DNA of 64,000 bases from Chitinispirillum alkaliphilum. GTDB taxonomy: Bacteria; Fibrobacterota; Chitinivibrionia; Chitinivibrionales; Chitinispirillaceae. The first letter of the stretch is position 1. Every line of letters begins with the position of its first letter. The stretch is taken from the NCBI GenBank assembly GCA_001045525.1, contig LDWW01000012.1, positions 59,926 through 123,925 on the forward strand. The letters are read 5' to 3'. The position numbers and the translations under genes are program-made. The notes beneath the pieces are model-generated. The model was not told the DNA's origin and made no database searches. It saw nothing but the letters and a program-made list of their open reading frames with translations. Positions 17,840 to 25,571 of the stretch are shown piece after piece.

Positions 17840-18871
17840 TTAAAAATAAGTTTGTGGCAGGGAAAAATAAAACACTGCTCCTTTTCCCGGCACTCCTTCT
17901 GCCCATATTTTTCCTCCATGCTTTCGAATAACCCTCATAACAATGGGAAGACCAATTCCTGTGCCTGGGAAATCTTTTTCTGAATGCAGCCGCTTGAATG
18001 GTTCAAACAGCTTTGAAGAGTATTTCATGTCAAATCCAGCCCCGTTGTCTTTAATGAAAAAGATTTTACCATCTGGTTTACTGACACATCCCACTTCTAT
18101 GACACCTTTTTCTTTAACCGCAGTATACTTCCAGGAATTGCTCAGCAGATTATACAACCCAATCCGTAAGAGGTTCGGGTCGGCCGTTAATCTCATCCCC
18201 TCTTCTATTTTTATTTCCATATTTCTGGAAGGTTCCTCTTTAAACAGTTCTTCGGTTATTTCCTTAGCCAGCTGGGTTAAATCGATTTCACTGGTATTGA
18301 GATCTCTGGCTGAAATTTTGGAAAGATTGAGAAGATCTGAGATCAAATCCTCCATTTTGTTTAAACCCATACTTATCATATCAAGAAAACCTCTTCCCTC
18401 TGAATCAAGAGCATTGCTGCAATTTTCTGTTAAGAGGGCTGCATATCCCCTAACAGTGCTGAGGGGATTTCTCAGATCATGGGAAACTGAATAGGAAAAT
18501 GCTTCCAACTCTCTGTTTGTTAACTTTACCTCTTCTGCATAATCGTAAAGTTTTATTTTGGATTTGACCAGGTTAACGATTACAATGGTAAACAGTACCA
18601 GAGTCAAAAACCCCAGAACTCTGTTTATTATAGTGACTGCTGCCAATATTCCTATCGATGGAGAGAGGAAATAACCCACTATCTGAAACAACCCACAAAC
18701 ACCAAGTGTGACATAAATAACCTGTATATTTTCGGTTCGGTAAGAGACCAAAAGAGGCAGCACGTAGACAACCCAGCTTGCAAAACCCAGAGGTGTGAGT
18801 ACATCAAAAAGGAATACCGCAGATAAAGTCAATAGGGTGGATATGAGAAATGGGGGACGTTTATTTTTCAT
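17840..18871 (-). CDS. Membrane-bound sensor histidine kinase
   Basis: This is a sensor kinase of 343 residues. The N-terminal 100 residues carry about four hydrophobic helices with almost no periplasmic domain, so the signal is probably sensed in or at the membrane. The HisKA domain follows with the phospho-accepting histidine in SYSVSHDLRNPL (H131), then the HATPase domain with the N box (LYNLLSNSWKYT), G1 (DNGAGFD), F box (FEPFKRLH) and G2 (GTGIGLPIV). No receiver or response regulator gene is adjacent on this strand. The NtrC-type regulator at 22804 is a possible partner but is separated by glnN and an AsmA-like gene. Confidence 0.9.
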   Translation of the reverse strand: MKNKRPPFLISTLLTLSAVFLFDVLTPLGFASWVVYVLPLLVSYRTENIQVIYVTLGVCGLFQIVGYFLSPSIGILAAVTIINRVLGFLTLVLFTIVIVNLVKSKIKLYDYAEEVKLTNRELEAFSYSVSHDLRNPLSTVRGYAALLTENCSNALDSEGRGFLDMISMGLNKMEDLISDLLNLSKISARDLNTSEIDLTQLAKEITEELFKEEPSRNMEIKIEEGMRLTADPNLLRIGLYNLLSNSWKYTAVKEKGVIEVGCVSKPDGKIFFIKDNGAGFDMKYSSKLFEPFKRLHSEKDFPGTGIGLPIVMRVIRKHGGKIWAEGVPGKGAVFYFSLPQTYF

Positions 18872-18957
18872 GGCTTTACCAGCTGCAGTTTGCTTTTATA
18901 TCATACAAGATCTAAGTTGCAACTGTTATTCCAATGATCGAGAAGGAAGGGAAAAGT

Positions 18958-18982
18958 GAGGGGTTAATAAAACAAACCCCTC
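18958..18982 (-). terminator. glnN terminator
   Basis: GAGGGGTT and AACCCCTC form a perfect stem around a loop; read on the minus strand it is followed by ACTTTTCCC. It lies 13 bases after the glnN stop and separates glnN from the histidine kinase gene. Confidence 0.75.
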
Positions 18983-18994
18983 GGCGGTAAAGCC

Positions 18995-21187
18995 TTATGA
19001 ATTAAAGAGCAGTTCTCTGTACTTTGGCAGGTGCCAGAGTTCATCAGGCATAACAGATTCAAGTGCATCCACATGCCGGCGAATGTGCTCCATATGAGGT
19101 TTAATCTCTGAGTAATAGAACTGAGCCTTTTCCTCCAGACTCATAGTCTCCCCCTTTTCAAGCAGAGGCTGCATTTCCTTGAGATTTTTTCTTACATAAT
19201 AGATGTCTGCAGTAAGGTTTTCAAAAACTTCCTTTCTGTCTGCAAGGGCACCATTGATGATGTTAACAGTTGTGTCATCACTGAGATCCCGCAAAAGCTC
19301 AAGCCCACCGGCAAGTTCAGTCTGATAACTGTAAGCCGAAGGAAGCACCTGAGTGTTCACGATTTCCAACATTGTACGTGCTTCGATATCAAGCATTTTT
19401 ACATACATCTCAAGCCAAATTGAATATCTGGAATTTAGCTCCACTCTTGAGAGAACTTTTTGCCTTTCGAAAAGATCAATTGATTTTGTGGTAATAAAAG
19501 CCCTGAGCGCTTCGGGTGATGAAGATCTGTTTGGCAAACCGCGTTTAGCCGCTTCATTCACCCATTCATCTGAGTAGTTATTTCCCTCAAAAAGAATCGA
19601 TTTTGATTCTGAAATTATGCCGGCCAGGACCTTAAGAACACTTGAGTTGAAATCCAAACTTTTGTTTTCAGCTTCAATGCGCCGCGATATGATATTGAGT
19701 GAATCTGCCACTATAGTATTAAGAATTGCAATTGCAGTTGAAACATTCATTGAACTTCCAAGAGCCCTGAACTCAAATTTCTGTCCGGTGAATGCGAACG
19801 GCGATGTCCTGTTTCTGTCTGTGGTGTCTTTTATAAATTTTGGCAGCAGACTTACTCCAAGATCTATCAGGTCCTGTTTTTGTGCTTTTTCGATCTTACC
19901 ACTTTCAATCATATTTACTATCTTTGTCAGCTGCTCACCCAGATATATGCTTATTATTGCGGGGGGTGCCTCGTTTGCCCCCAATCTGTGCTCATTTCCT
20001 GCTGAAGCTACCGAGGCCCGGAGCAGATCAGAGTGGTTGTATACCGCATGGATTACTGCAACAAGCACTGTCAGAAAGATCAGATTGTCTTCGGGAGTTT
20101 CTCCGGGATTTAAAAGATTGTTCCCCTTATCGTCCGAAAGTGACCAGTTCAGATGCTTACCGCTGCCGTTAACTCCTGCAAAAGGCTTTTCATGAAGGAG
20201 GCAGACAAGATTATGTCTCAAAGCCACCTTTTTCATGACATCCATTAATAGCTGATTGTTGTCTGCAGCAAGATTTGATTTTTCATAGATTGGAGCAAAC
20301 TCATACTGATGAGGTGCGACTTCGTTATGACGGGTGGTCACGGGAATGCCAAGTTTATACGCCTCCTCTGAGACCTCATTCATGTAATTAAGCATGCGCT
20401 CCTTGATAGAGCCAAAATACTGGTCTTCAAGCTGCTGTCCCTTTGGAGACGGGGCACCGATAATAGTCCTACCGGTGAGAATAAGATCTGAGCGCATTTT
20501 GTAATATGAAGCATCGATTAAAAAGTATTCCTGCTCAGCACCACTGGTTGAAATCACATGTTTTACATCTTTGTGCCCAAACAGCTTAAGGATTTCCATT
20601 GCAGCACAGTTTATGGCATTTTCACTTCTTAGAAGAGGCAGTTTCTTATCGAGCGCTTCACCCGTGTAGGATATGAAAATACTGGGTATACAGAGAGTCT
20701 TTCCATGCTCAACCTCGGTTATAAATGCTGGAGAAGAGGGGTCCCAGGCTGTGTATCCCCGTGCTTCAAATGTGGCCCGTATTCCTCCCGATGGAAATGA
20801 TGATGCGTCCGGTTCCCCCTGTATCAGATTGTTTCCGGTAAATTTTTCTATTACACTGCAATTGTCATTCATGGAGATGAAACTGTCATGTTTCTCTGCA
20901 GTTAAACCCGTCATAGGCTGAAACCAGTGAGTGTAGGTGGTTGCGCCTTTAGAGATTGCCCACTCTTTCATCGCATGGGCAATCTCATCTGCCTGCTGGG
21001 AGGTGATGACACTTCCCTCTTCCTGCCACTTTTTGAATGCCTTAAATGTTTTGTCTGAAACCATTTTGTGCATTGCCAGTTCACTGAATGTGTTGATCCC
21101 ATAGTAGCTTGAGACTGGCGCTGTTTCGAGATTTTTTTTGACAGATATCGTCTCGATCGTCTGTGTAACATCACTTCGGCTGCTCAT
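18995..21187 (-). CDS. glnN: Glutamine synthetase type III
   Basis: This cytoplasmic enzyme makes glutamine from glutamate, ammonia and ATP. Its 730 residues are the length of GSIII (GlnN), much longer than GSI. GSIII hallmarks are an N-terminal extension (VSSYYGINTFSELAMHKM), the FPSGGIRATFEARGYTAWDP block, STSGAEQEYFLID, the TRHNEVAPHQYEFAPIYE block and KPFAGVNGSGKHLNWSL. ATG 21187 follows AAGGGG. A sigma-54 type promoter lies about 60 bases upstream and repeated sites lie further upstream, which fits nitrogen-limitation control. A strong hairpin follows the stop. No second glutamine synthetase gene is in the window. Confidence 0.96.
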   Translation of the reverse strand: MSSRSDVTQTIETISVKKNLETAPVSSYYGINTFSELAMHKMVSDKTFKAFKKWQEEGSVITSQQADEIAHAMKEWAISKGATTYTHWFQPMTGLTAEKHDSFISMNDNCSVIEKFTGNNLIQGEPDASSFPSGGIRATFEARGYTAWDPSSPAFITEVEHGKTLCIPSIFISYTGEALDKKLPLLRSENAINCAAMEILKLFGHKDVKHVISTSGAEQEYFLIDASYYKMRSDLILTGRTIIGAPSPKGQQLEDQYFGSIKERMLNYMNEVSEEAYKLGIPVTTRHNEVAPHQYEFAPIYEKSNLAADNNQLLMDVMKKVALRHNLVCLLHEKPFAGVNGSGKHLNWSLSDDKGNNLLNPGETPEDNLIFLTVLVAVIHAVYNHSDLLRASVASAGNEHRLGANEAPPAIISIYLGEQLTKIVNMIESGKIEKAQKQDLIDLGVSLLPKFIKDTTDRNRTSPFAFTGQKFEFRALGSSMNVSTAIAILNTIVADSLNIISRRIEAENKSLDFNSSVLKVLAGIISESKSILFEGNNYSDEWVNEAAKRGLPNRSSSPEALRAFITTKSIDLFERQKVLSRVELNSRYSIWLEMYVKMLDIEARTMLEIVNTQVLPSAYSYQTELAGGLELLRDLSDDTTVNIINGALADRKEVFENLTADIYYVRKNLKEMQPLLEKGETMSLEEKAQFYYSEIKPHMEHIRRHVDALESVMPDELWHLPKYRELLFNS

Positions 21188-21247
21188 AATACCCCTTAAT
21201 ACTTGGAAAACAGAAGAAAATAATCTTTTTTAATTTCACTGGTTATA

Positions 21248-21263
21248 TGCAAGGAATGGGCCA
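21248..21263 (-). promoter_or_regulatory. Sigma-54 type promoter of glnN
   Basis: On the minus strand the bases read TGGCCC, ATTCC, TTGCA. GG and GC are ten bases apart as required, the -12 element is perfect and the -24 element has one change (TGGCCC for TGGCAC). It lies about 60 bases before the glnN ATG. Sigma-54 control of a glutamine synthetase gene by an NtrC-type activator is well established in other bacteria. Confidence 0.7.
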
Positions 21264-21330
21264 GACAATAAAAATAGCCCCTGCTGATCATATAAGCCAT
21301 ATTTTTTACACTCTCAAAGTTGTGGATTCA

Positions 21331-21359
21331 ACATATTTGTACCGGAATACATATTTGTA
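21331..21359. promoter_or_regulatory. Direct repeats upstream of glnN, candidate activator sites
   Basis: The 11-base sequence ACATATTTGTA occurs twice, starting at 21331 and 21349 (18-base period). The second copy sits in an imperfect palindrome, ATACATATTTGTAT. The pair is about 70-110 bases upstream of the glnN -24/-12 element, the usual distance for enhancer sites of sigma-54 activators. A related ATACATATTT occurs at 22746-22755 in front of the NtrC-type regulator gene. Confidence 0.45.
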
Positions 21360-21388
21360 TCAACACAATCCCATAACATACTGAGTAA

Positions 21389-22654
21389 TCAACGAAATGT
21401 TCTTCTAAACCCTTCTCTTACATCGGAAAATGTTGATCTCACTGCACCCCTTAGTACGCCCTGATCCAATTCCAGTCGGGGATTGGAGAGGTTTCCATAA
21501 AGCCTGCACTTGAAAACCCTGCCCCCTTGTTCTGTTTTGTCTAAAGAAGTGGCCACGATGGGGGGAAGTTGAGATGTAAAATGAGGCGTAAACTCACCAT
21601 CTACGTTCTGATTTATCATCATGTCTGGTTTAAGCCAGCCTGAAGCTTTGAAATTGAGCATTTCGCCATAACCAGTAGTATTGAGGTTAAATTTACCATC
21701 CGATAACTCAATCTGTGATTCAATAGCTTTAAAGCTGAGATTTGACAGGTTTGTGGCTACCATAGCGCTCACAAGAGACTTTTGAAGCGGCAATTCCCGT
21801 AAATGTACCGCTTTTGCCTTAAGCATACCATGGCCGCTCAGAGAATCAAAATCAGGGTAACCTGGTTCAAGACTAAAACTCAGATCAGCCATCCCTCTCA
21901 TTGAACCTTCAATGTCCCCCGTGTTCTGACTGAGGATTTCCAGATCGAGATCCCTAAGTGAGAGCTTAGCCCCCAAGAGGAGCCTTTGCTTGTAATTTAC
22001 TCCCCCGCTAAAGGCCAGATTCCCTCCAAATACAACTCCCCTGCCATTGGCCATGTGAAAAGTCGAACCATCGAGTAAAAATTCTCCACCAAGGTATTCA
22101 ATTAATCCCATACTGCTTTTATAAATCTTTTCGCACCTGATTATTCCCGAAACGGGCTCATTTGAAGTCCTCCGGGATTGCAAAAACAAACCGTCTACAA
22201 TCATACCTTCTTCATTCTCGAGCAACAATACAAAACTTCCCCCCTCAAGAGAGAATTTACTGACAACCTTATACTCCTGCACCGTTTCCACAAATTCAGT
22301 GAAAGCTTCAAGGGGGTGATGATAGAGGTACGCGAAATAATCCTGCTGCTCGGCAGTTTCCTCTTTGGCCCTGAATAAACGGCCCAATACAGCAGAAACC
22401 AAATTTATCCTGACAGATACCGCCTCAGCACTAAACTCATAGGATTCAGCAGGTGAGATCGTTTTATTTACATACAGATCCCTGATTTCGATCCCTCTCC
22501 ACAGTGATGCCTGAACAGATCCCAGGCTAACAGAGTCGGCTCCGGATACAAGAAGATTATCCTCAATGAGATTGTTAAAATAACTGTGTTTTACCGGTAT
22601 GAATCCCAAGAGAATAAATAAAGCTGCAATTAAAATCAAAGCGGTGAATCCCAT
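21389..22654 (-). CDS. AsmA-like membrane-anchored protein
   Basis: This protein of about 421 residues has one N-terminal membrane helix (about residues 3-20) and a large periplasmic part rich in beta strands. The layout and segments such as SVSLGSVQASLWRGIEIRDL and the repeated short strands near the C-terminus (FKASGWLKPDM, GNLSNPRLELDQG) resemble AsmA/TamB-type (AsmA_2, DUF3971-like) proteins that bridge the envelope and move lipids. The family match is by pattern and is not certain. ATG 22654 is preferred because it opens directly with the membrane helix; the longer frame begins with TTG at 22735. It lies between glnN and the regulator gene and is divergent from the latter. Confidence 0.6.
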   Translation of the reverse strand: MGFTALILIAALFILLGFIPVKHSYFNNLIEDNLLVSGADSVSLGSVQASLWRGIEIRDLYVNKTISPAESYEFSAEAVSVRINLVSAVLGRLFRAKEETAEQQDYFAYLYHHPLEAFTEFVETVQEYKVVSKFSLEGGSFVLLLENEEGMIVDGLFLQSRRTSNEPVSGIIRCEKIYKSSMGLIEYLGGEFLLDGSTFHMANGRGVVFGGNLAFSGGVNYKQRLLLGAKLSLRDLDLEILSQNTGDIEGSMRGMADLSFSLEPGYPDFDSLSGHGMLKAKAVHLRELPLQKSLVSAMVATNLSNLSFKAIESQIELSDGKFNLNTTGYGEMLNFKASGWLKPDMMINQNVDGEFTPHFTSQLPPIVATSLDKTEQGGRVFKCRLYGNLSNPRLELDQGVLRGAVRSTFSDVREGFRRTFR

Positions 22655-22803
22655 TTCCTTTTTTTGGCTCTTCAAGTTGGTCCCCAGTTCAAAATTGATT
22701 GGTAAAGAAGCATGTTTGACTAAAACATTGTTCAAAAACGTATAAATACATATTTTTAGCTACAGTTTAAAATATATATCGTTACAAAGGCAGCACAGTC
22801 TCA

Positions 22804-24189
22804 ATGTCAAAGCAAGTCAGTGAAAAAAGAAATAAAAAACATATTTTACTTATCTCCTCAGATTTCTCTTTCAGAGCGAAATTCCGGGACAATATCTCTT
22901 CATCCCGTTTCAGAGTTCTGGAAGCGGGCAGTCAGTCAGAGGCGATATCCATTCTTGACCATCAACCCACAATCGACATGGCTTTTTTCGACCTGGAGAA
23001 CTTACAGGCTCTGGAAATCGACCTGATAAGCTACATACGCACTGCCCATCGCTGCGAAATAATAGTTTTTGCAGCGATGGATCAGCTCGAAGAAGCAACA
23101 AAGGCGCTCAGAAACGGAGCTTCCTTTTATCTGATTAAACCTGTAAACCTGAATGATATACTGCCGATAGTAGATAAAATATCCGCACGTGCTCAAAATA
23201 ACGAAGACCAAAGAGAGCTTGAACACAGGTTTCTTTCTGATCTCATGTCAGGAAGCCCCTCTATGCAAAAGCTGCTTAACTTCTCCATGAAAATTGCACC
23301 CACCACCTCAACTGTGCTAATCGGTGGGGAAAGCGGAACCGGAAAAGAGTTCTTCGCCAAAATTATCCACCGAATGTCTAATCGCTTCGATGGACGATTT
23401 GTAGCCCTCAACTGCGGGGCTGTTCCGGATACCCTTTTTGAAAGCGAATTTTTCGGACATAAAAAGGGAGCCTTTACAGGGGCAGACAGGGATAAGGCCG
23501 GACTTGTTGAAGAGGCACACACCGGAACTCTTTTTCTCGATGAAATAGGGGAACTCTCCCAGGCTGCACAAGTCAAACTGCTCCGTTTTCTCCAGGACCG
23601 CGAGTTTCGAAGAGTCGGTGACAATATGACCAGAAGCACAGATGTGAGAATAATCGCTGCTACAAATAAAGACCTGCGTAAGCTGATGGAACAGGGAGTG
23701 TTCAGGGAAGACCTTTATTTCAGACTGAATGTGTTTTATCTGCATCTTCCCCCATTAAGAGATCGAAAGGAGACCATCCCGGCTCTGGTGCATCTGTTCA
23801 TGCATCGCTTTAACAAGGCTTTTAACAAGCGTTTAACCCATATCTCAAAGAGTGCTGAAGCGGTCCTCGCTAATTACAGCTATCCGGGGAATATCCGAGA
23901 GCTTGAGAATATTATGGAACATGCGGTTGTTCTTGCAGAAGGGGATGAAATAACAGAAAGAGACCTCCCTGAGTTTATGTTCCGCAACCGACTTCTGCTC
24001 TCTGCCCCTGATCAAAGCGTGAATCATCCATCTGAGGATATCATCACCCTTGCACAAATGGAAAAAAGCCACATAAGTTTTGTGCTGGGAATGACTAACT
24101 ATAACTACACAGAAGCTTCCAAAAAGCTGGGAATATCCAGATCAACTCTTTGGAGAAAAGTAAAGGAATATAATCTTGAAGAAAAATGA
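22804..24189 (+). CDS. NtrC-family sigma-54 dependent response regulator
   Basis: This activator of 461 residues has a receiver domain (about 10-130), a sigma-54 AAA+ domain (about 150-380) and a Fis-type helix-turn-helix (about 420-458, with YTEASKKLGISRSTLWRKV). The AAA+ domain has Walker A GESGTGKE, the GAFTGA loop that contacts sigma-54, and Walker B GTLFLDEIGEL. The receiver is divergent: the acidic pair is reduced to SSD, the threonine position is alanine (VFAAMD), but the phospho-aspartate candidate (FFDL) and the lysine (LIKPV) remain. It could serve the sigma-54 promoters at 8848, 21248 or 61750. Its gene overlaps the thioesterase gene downstream. Confidence 0.92.
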   Translation: MSKQVSEKRNKKHILLISSDFSFRAKFRDNISSSRFRVLEAGSQSEAISILDHQPTIDMAFFDLENLQALEIDLISYIRTAHRCEIIVFAAMDQLEEATKALRNGASFYLIKPVNLNDILPIVDKISARAQNNEDQRELEHRFLSDLMSGSPSMQKLLNFSMKIAPTTSTVLIGGESGTGKEFFAKIIHRMSNRFDGRFVALNCGAVPDTLFESEFFGHKKGAFTGADRDKAGLVEEAHTGTLFLDEIGELSQAAQVKLLRFLQDREFRRVGDNMTRSTDVRIIAATNKDLRKLMEQGVFREDLYFRLNVFYLHLPPLRDRKETIPALVHLFMHRFNKAFNKRLTHISKSAEAVLANYSYPGNIRELENIMEHAVVLAEGDEITERDLPEFMFRNRLLLSAPDQSVNHPSEDIITLAQMEKSHISFVLGMTNYNYTEASKKLGISRSTLWRKVKEYNLEEK

Positions 24190-24583
24190 ACTTGCCGTAA
24201 GGATATATTATGAAGACACAGATTGCGGAAATGTGGTGTACTACGCAAATTATCTTAAGTATATGGAAAGGGGCAGAACGGAACTTCTGCGCCAGCACGG
24301 TATCGAGCTGGCACAATATCACTCAGATGGGTTTGTTTTCGCCGTAGTAGATGCAAAGGTTAAATACAAAAGACCCGCCCGATACAATGATTTGCTCAAC
24401 GTAGTTACCAGCTTCAAATCCCACTCCGCAGCTTCTGTTACATTCCTGAGCAGTATCTACAACTCAGATACCGGTGAGCTTTTAGTTGAAGGGGAAGTCA
24501 GAATCGCATGCGTTAATGCCCAAACCGCAAGGGCCGAAAAAATACCATCTGATTTTATTGGGAATCTAACTGGACAGGTCTGA
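24176..24583 (+). CDS. YbgC-like acyl-CoA thioesterase
   Basis: This is a single hot-dog domain thioesterase of 135 residues. The active-site region is IYYEDTDCGNVVYYANYLK, in which the catalytic aspartate of the 4HBT/YbgC motif is present while the usual histidine of VYHANY is tyrosine. The helix MERGRTELLRQHGI follows as in the family. The start is TTG 24176, inside the last codons of the regulator gene, and no in-frame ATG is available nearby. In many diderm bacteria YbgC is encoded with tol-pal genes; here it is coupled to a regulator, and no tol genes are present. The acyl substrate is not known. Confidence 0.85.
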   Translation: MKKNELAVRIYYEDTDCGNVVYYANYLKYMERGRTELLRQHGIELAQYHSDGFVFAVVDAKVKYKRPARYNDLLNVVTSFKSHSAASVTFLSSIYNSDTGELLVEGEVRIACVNAQTARAEKIPSDFIGNLTGQV

Positions 24584-24774
24584 AAAGACAAGATGAAAAA
24601 TCATCCTTGATCAGGACAGGTCGTGTGATTGTGCGATTACCCTTTTTTTTGTAAAATGCACCAAAACTGTTACACGGATAGAAATAGCAACATTGAACTT
24701 TACTGCGGTTTGATCGAAATATACTGCACTCGTTAAGAACTTCTATCCTAAAAGGGATCTGCCATTCATGACAT

Positions 24775-24806
24775 AAAAAAAAGAGAGGTTAACCTCTCTT
24801 TTTTTA
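24775..24806. terminator. Bidirectional terminator
   Basis: AAGAGAGGTT and AACCTCTCTT form a perfect ten-base arm palindrome flanked by A-tracts on the left and T-tracts on the right, so it ends transcripts on both strands. It separates the thioesterase gene (+) from the convergent DUF4168 gene (-). The remaining about 190 bases after the thioesterase stop show nothing recognisable. Confidence 0.85.
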
Positions 24807-24826
24807 GTATTTGATTCGGTTCAGTA

Positions 24827-25321
24827 TTAGCTCAGAATTTCTGCATACCGGTCCTGGAGCTCAGGCGAGGCCTGTAAAGACATGGCGATTCTCTGATACG
24901 ACTCGGCTGTCAGCCCTTCTTCCTCAATTGCATTTATTGCAGTTGTGTGAAGCTGAGAATCGATTGTTTCCACCTTTTGAGAAATCTCCAGTGCAGTGTT
25001 AAGCTCCTCCTCTGTAGCATCGGTTTCTCTCTCAGGATCGTTTTCCATCATGACGATTTCAATATACCGCTCCCCTGTGAGTCCGCTCTCTTCAATTATT
25101 CCCAAGATCTGTTTTTCTGCATCTTCCTGGATAGAATAGATACGTGCTGATGCTTCAGCAAAACTTCTGAGCTCTTCATCCGAGATATCCTCAACAACCA
25201 TATCCTGAGGGGATGGTGACATATTTGGAATCTGGGTTGCCGAGACAACAAGCAAGGCTACCATCATGATGCATCCAGCCAGCACAACCGGTTTCCCTAA
25301 AATTTTTCTGAAAAATCCCAT
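24827..25321 (-). CDS. Membrane-anchored DUF4168 protein
   Basis: This protein of 164 residues has an N-terminal hydrophobic helix (about residues 10-27) that is either a signal peptide or an anchor, and a helical DUF4168 domain (about 42-160). The domain shows two similar halves: ISDEELRSFAEA...GLTGERYIEI and AEEELNTA-type helix...GLTAESYQRIA, ending LQASPELQDRYAEIL. DUF4168 proteins are exported proteins of unknown function. AAGGAG lies eight bases before ATG 25321. It stands alone between two terminators and is followed by none of the stress genes, although the BON and CBS cluster lies 2 kb away. Confidence 0.75.
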   Translation of the reverse strand: MGFFRKILGKPVVLAGCIMMVALLVVSATQIPNMSPSPQDMVVEDISDEELRSFAEASARIYSIQEDAEKQILGIIEESGLTGERYIEIVMMENDPERETDATEEELNTALEISQKVETIDSQLHTTAINAIEEEGLTAESYQRIAMSLQASPELQDRYAEILS

Positions 25322-25481
25322 TTAAAATTCTCCTTAAATAAAAACATACAAACACTGATGAAGTATAAACCTGAAATTTTATTTTGACATATTTACACAA
25401 GATTACCGGTATCAAGTCAGCAGTTACCCCAAAGCGGGTAAAAACTGTTTTGTAGAATTTCGGTTTATTACCTTCGATATT

Positions 25482-25547
25482 TAAAAAAAGAAAAGCTTCA
25501 GAAAATTATCCAAGTTCAAAAACTCAAGGGTGATCTTTTCTGAAGCT
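25482..25547 (-). terminator. typA terminator with 12-base perfect arms
   Basis: AGCTTCAGAAAA and TTTTCTGAAGCT are perfect inverted repeats enclosing about 30 bases, and on the minus strand the right arm is followed by TTTCTTTTTTT. It lies 25 bases after the typA stop. The long enclosed segment can itself pair weakly, so the structure is larger than a simple terminator. Confidence 0.75.
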
Positions 25548-25571
25548 AAGCAGCATTGATAACTGAAGAAA

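Noticed and set aside
18872..18994. Nine-base inverted repeat GGCTTTACC/GGTAAAGCC flanking the gap between the kinase gene and glnN
   Set aside because: The arms are 105 bases apart and fall in or near coding ends; a real glnN terminator already lies between them.
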